A DNA stretch of 54,040 nucleotides. Source: Desulfosporosinus sp. (GTDB lineage Bacteria; Bacillota; Desulfitobacteriia; Desulfitobacteriales; Desulfitobacteriaceae). Below, in pieces: positions 51,303 to 54,040 of this stretch. The stretch lies in NCBI GenBank assembly GCA_031292095.1, contig JARLHU010000176.1, positions 1-54,040 of the forward strand, written 5' to 3'. The stretch's first letter is position 1. The number at the start of each line of letters is the position of its first letter. Made by a program: the position numbers and the translations under genes. Below the pieces are notes generated by a model that worked only from the letters and a program-made list of their open reading frames with translations, ran no database searches and was not told the origin of the DNA.

Positions 51303-51345
51303 GGTGGTTATGATTTTCGCTGCTTTTTAGCATCATCATAACCAC
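51303..51345. terminator. Stem-loop downstream of guaA
   Basis: GGTGGTTATGAT (51303-51314) and ATCATAACCACC (51334-51345), 12-bp perfect arms, without a clear T-run; probable terminator. Confidence 0.6.
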
Positions 51346-51452
51346 CTTGTTGTGTCTTAGGATCATCATATGTATTTAGACAAAAACAGGATACGAAACC
51401 TTCTTTTGAAATAGTTCCATATCCTGTATCCTTTTAACTCTAGCGAATATTT

Positions 51453-51884
51453 TTAAGAATTACATTCCATTGGACTACAGTGATTGAATTGCCAAGGAAT
51501 ACCAAATTTATCTATTAATGATCCATAGCATTTGCTCCAGAATGTTTCTTGAAGATCCATGCCTATAGTGCCATCTACTCTTAACTTATTGAATAAAGAT
51601 TTAATTTCATCAATGTCCTTACTGAGTATTGTAAGGTTTATATTGTTTCCAACAACTAAAGGCATACCAGGAAAAACATCAGAAAACATTATATTACTTC
51701 CATTAATGTTAAGCTGTGTTTGCATTATTAAATTTTTCGCTTCTTCTGGAAGGGTAAACTTTGGGTCAGGTGGAGCATCACCAAAGGTCATGATTCTCTG
51801 TTTTTCAGCTCCGAAAACCTGTGCGTAAAACTCTACTGCTTCACGACAGTTTCCATTAAAATTGATAAATGATTCAATAGTCAT
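51453..51884 (-). CDS. PhnB-like VOC-superfamily protein
   Basis: 143 residues; AAGGAGTG before the ATG on the minus strand. VOC/PhnB-type layout: SFINFNGNCREAVEFYAQVF, IMQTQLNINGSNIMFSDVFP, INLTILSKDIDEIKSLFNKL and KCYGSLIDKFGIPWQFNHC with the Trp-containing last strand. It lacks a full metal ligand set as far as I can see. PhnB-like proteins have no firmly established general function. Convergent with guaA. Confidence 0.85.
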   Translation of the reverse strand: MTIESFINFNGNCREAVEFYAQVFGAEKQRIMTFGDAPPDPKFTLPEEAKNLIMQTQLNINGSNIMFSDVFPGMPLVVGNNINLTILSKDIDEIKSLFNKLRVDGTIGMDLQETFWSKCYGSLIDKFGIPWQFNHCSPMECNS

Positions 51885-52227
51885 TTGCTACACTCCTTAT
51901 TTTGAAATTATTGGTTATTAACAAAATATTCAATCCCATATTCTATCATTTAAGCTCAAATAAAAACAGGTTTTAAAAATTAAAAGGATATGATAAAAAA
52001 ATCAATGCTAATTGATATATTATAACTAGACATATGGTATTTATACTCACTCACGTTTCAGATCAGTTAAGGGGTCGGCGTATCAGACAAATGCTAAGAA
52101 ACGTTCTATAATGCTTGATACGGAAATTAAATTTGCGAGTGACCTAATGTGACAATATATCAGAAATATATCTAAAGGAAATATTATTTTAACAGAGAAT
52201 TCTAATATATCGGAAAATTCTTTGTAA
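51885..52227. other. AT-rich intergenic stretch
   Basis: 343 bp, rich in A/T, with repeated ATATATC-like and GAATTC-like words but no promoter, ribosome binding site or structure that I can assign to the kinase gene downstream. Confidence 0.4.
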
Positions 52228-53928
52228 ATGAGGTTTTATACAAGGATGAATATTCATGATATTACAAAACGTAAGCAAATAGAGGATGAACTAAGTAAAA
52301 CCAATACACTCCTGAAACTGTTTATTAAAAAAACTAATAGAAAAGAATATCTTGATGCAGTAATAATACTACTTAAAGAATGGATTGATTGTCGCTGTAC
52401 TGGGATAAGGGTATTAAATGAGGATGGTTATATTCCCTATGAATCCTTTGTTGGTTATAGTCAAGAATTCATGGAATCAGAGAATTGGCTCCTTGTTAAA
52501 AATAATCAATGTGCCTGTACAATTAAGTTTGTTTGTGAAATGTCAGCGAAAGAACAATCAAGATTTAGAGGTAAGTGTCTAGAAGTAGGTTTTAAGTCTG
52601 TTGCAATAATTCCTATACGATATCTTGATAGAGTTCTCGGAGTAATTCATCTTGCAGATGAAAAGGAGGGGAAGTTCCCTTTAGAATTTGCAGAGTTTAT
52701 TGAAAAAGTAGCTCCATTAATTGGGGAAGCAATGTATAGATTTAATTTAGAAGATGAACTCAGAGACAAAAACGATAATCTTGAAAGATTAGTAGAGGAA
52801 CGTACAAAGGAACTAAAACATGCCAATGAAAAACTCAACCGCGACATTATTGAACAAAAATCAGCGAGTGAAAAATTAATTAAAGCTCAAGAAGAGACAA
52901 TTTCTATTCTTGAAAGTATGACAGATTGTTTTTTTGCCATAGATCGAGACATGCAGTTCACTTATATAAATCGTGCAGGAGAAATTGCCTTCGGAAAATC
53001 TCAGGATGAGTTGTTGTCCAAAAAAATTACTGAAGTAATTAAAGTTAATGATACCGCACTGCAACATTATCATGAAGTTATGAATGAAAAGAAGTCAGCT
53101 ACTTTTGAAATTGTTTCCGAAGCTTTGGGTAATAAATGGTTAGAGATAAGTGCTTATCCTGCGGAAAGTGGACTAACCTGCTATTTCCATGATATTACAA
53201 GTCGTAAGATAGCAGAAAAAGAAATGGCTAGATTTGACCGTCTCAATCTTGTGGGACAATTGGGGGCAGGTATCGCACATGAAGTAAGGAATCCCATGAC
53301 TACGGTACGTGGCTACCTTCAACTGTTGGGCGAAAAATCTGAATATGTTGATCAGAAGCCAACATTCGATCTGATGGTTTCTGAAATAGATCGTGCAAAT
53401 TCAATTATTACAGAATTCCTCTCCTTGGTTCAGACAAAACAAGTTAATCTGAAATCACAAAACCTTAACGACATTATCAATAATTTATATCCTATTTTAG
53501 AAGCGGATACTTTTACTCAGAATAAACAAATTTGTTTTATTCCAGAGGAGATTCCTAACCTCGAACTTAATAGAAAAGAGATCTTTCAATTGGTTCTTAA
53601 TTTAACTCGCAATGGACTTGAAGCGATGGAGGAAGGTGGTTCCCTGACCATAAAAAGTTATATTGAGGATTGCAAGGTGGTGCTTGAGATTGCGGATGAA
53701 GGGTGTGGTATCCTACAAGAAAATATCAAAAAGTTAGGAACACCTTTCTTTACAACTAAAGATACTGGGACTGGGTTAGGATTGGCATCATGCTACAAAA
53801 TAGCAGAATCTCATAACGCGAAAATACGTATTGATTCTAGTCCTAAAGGTACAACATTCTCAATACTTTTTCCTATTCCAGATATGGAGCAGGAACAAAG
53901 TGAACTACCCGCTACCCTAAAGGGATAG
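52228..53928 (+). CDS. Orphan sensor histidine kinase (GAF-PAS-HisKA-HATPase), possibly 5'-truncated
   Basis: 566 residues. An in-frame stop immediately precedes the ATG at 52228 and there is no ribosome binding site. The first residues (RMNIHDITKRKQIEDELSK) look like the tail of a PAS/PAC domain, as if a longer protein had lost its front. A GAF domain (~25-170; AVIILLKEWIDCRCTGIRVL, AIIPIRYLDRVLGVIHLAD), a coiled coil (~175-225), a PAS domain (~230-335), HisKA with GAGIAHEVRNPMTTVRGYLQ, and a HATPase (NLTRNGLEAM, DEGCGI, GTGLGLASCY) follow. No membrane helix or partner regulator is in the window. The kinase core resembles sporulation-type (Spo0A-phosphorelay) kinases. Confidence 0.85.
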   Translation: MRFYTRMNIHDITKRKQIEDELSKTNTLLKLFIKKTNRKEYLDAVIILLKEWIDCRCTGIRVLNEDGYIPYESFVGYSQEFMESENWLLVKNNQCACTIKFVCEMSAKEQSRFRGKCLEVGFKSVAIIPIRYLDRVLGVIHLADEKEGKFPLEFAEFIEKVAPLIGEAMYRFNLEDELRDKNDNLERLVEERTKELKHANEKLNRDIIEQKSASEKLIKAQEETISILESMTDCFFAIDRDMQFTYINRAGEIAFGKSQDELLSKKITEVIKVNDTALQHYHEVMNEKKSATFEIVSEALGNKWLEISAYPAESGLTCYFHDITSRKIAEKEMARFDRLNLVGQLGAGIAHEVRNPMTTVRGYLQLLGEKSEYVDQKPTFDLMVSEIDRANSIITEFLSLVQTKQVNLKSQNLNDIINNLYPILEADTFTQNKQICFIPEEIPNLELNRKEIFQLVLNLTRNGLEAMEEGGSLTIKSYIEDCKVVLEIADEGCGILQENIKKLGTPFFTTKDTGTGLGLASCYKIAESHNAKIRIDSSPKGTTFSILFPIPDMEQEQSELPATLKG

Positions 53929-54040
53929 AGGCTTCTGAAACGGAGCTAAGTTCACCAGACTAAGTTAGCAGAAATGCTAACTACGATATTTGGGTCATGA
54001 TACCTTCGGTTGACGCATCAGACCGTTGCTCTATCGCTCA

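Overview
The window looks like a chromosomal segment of an anaerobic, spore-forming, low-to-mid GC Firmicute of the Desulfosporosinus/Desulfitobacterium type (Peptococcaceae). This rests on Firmicute-style ribosome binding sites (AGGAGG with many TTG/GTG starts), CWB2 cell-wall proteins, tiny YjcZ-like membrane proteins, a PucR-type regulator, a sigma-54 activator in a Gram-positive setting, and iron-sulfur and iron-dependent enzymes suited to anaerobic life. The assignment is an inference; there is no rRNA in the window and I saw no tRNA.

Layout. (1) 1-3.8 kb: the end of a phosphodiester glycosidase gene, a secreted protein of unknown function, and an OmpR-type two-component pair. (2) 3.9-15.3 kb: a heavily rearranged envelope-stress neighbourhood. 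Intact genes (ABC ATPase, DedA protein, GT39 glycosyltransferase, a second two-component pair) lie among many gene fragments (undecaprenyl-diphosphatase pieces at three places, FtsX- and LolD-type ABC pieces, an HtrA piece, a truncated ABC-2 permease), with a ~195-bp duplication and an 11-bp-phased direct-repeat motif that looks like a response-regulator operator. (3) 15.4-17.6 kb: a CBS-domain protein, then a two-gene unit of a HAD nucleotidase-like protein and a small primase-polymerase-like (AEP) protein. (4) 17.7-26.3 kb: a PucR regulator, a sensor kinase with an NtrC-type sigma-54 activator, and two YeiH-family transporters; the second has a good -24/-12 promoter with an upstream inverted repeat. 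(5) 26.4-38.3 kb: a ten-gene cluster that reads as a complete reductive pyrimidine degradation route with its own ABC importer.

(6) 38.6-46.3 kb: a cell-surface/export block with a CWB2 protein, a MacAB-like exporter, and a CWB2-HtrA protease fusion. (7) 46.3-51.9 kb: a phosphoesterase, two tiny membrane proteins, a lipoprotein-like protein, hpt, a MITE-like repeat, guaA and a PhnB-like protein. (8) 52.2-54.0 kb: an orphan sensor kinase.

How the genes fit together. In region 5 a PreA-type dehydrogenase would reduce uracil or thymine, the dihydropyrimidinase would open the ring, an M20 hydrolase would release beta-alanine, the class III aminotransferase would move its nitrogen to a keto acid, and the iron alcohol dehydrogenase would reduce malonic semialdehyde to 3-hydroxypropionate. 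The NMT1/THI5-type ABC system probably imports the pyrimidine. The most unusual protein is the dehydrogenase: it has the N-terminal Fe-S domain of full-length dihydropyrimidine dehydrogenase joined directly to the FMN/pyrimidine domain and C-terminal ferredoxin domain, with the FAD and NAD(P)H domains missing and no PreT gene nearby. This suggests a ferredoxin-type electron donor.
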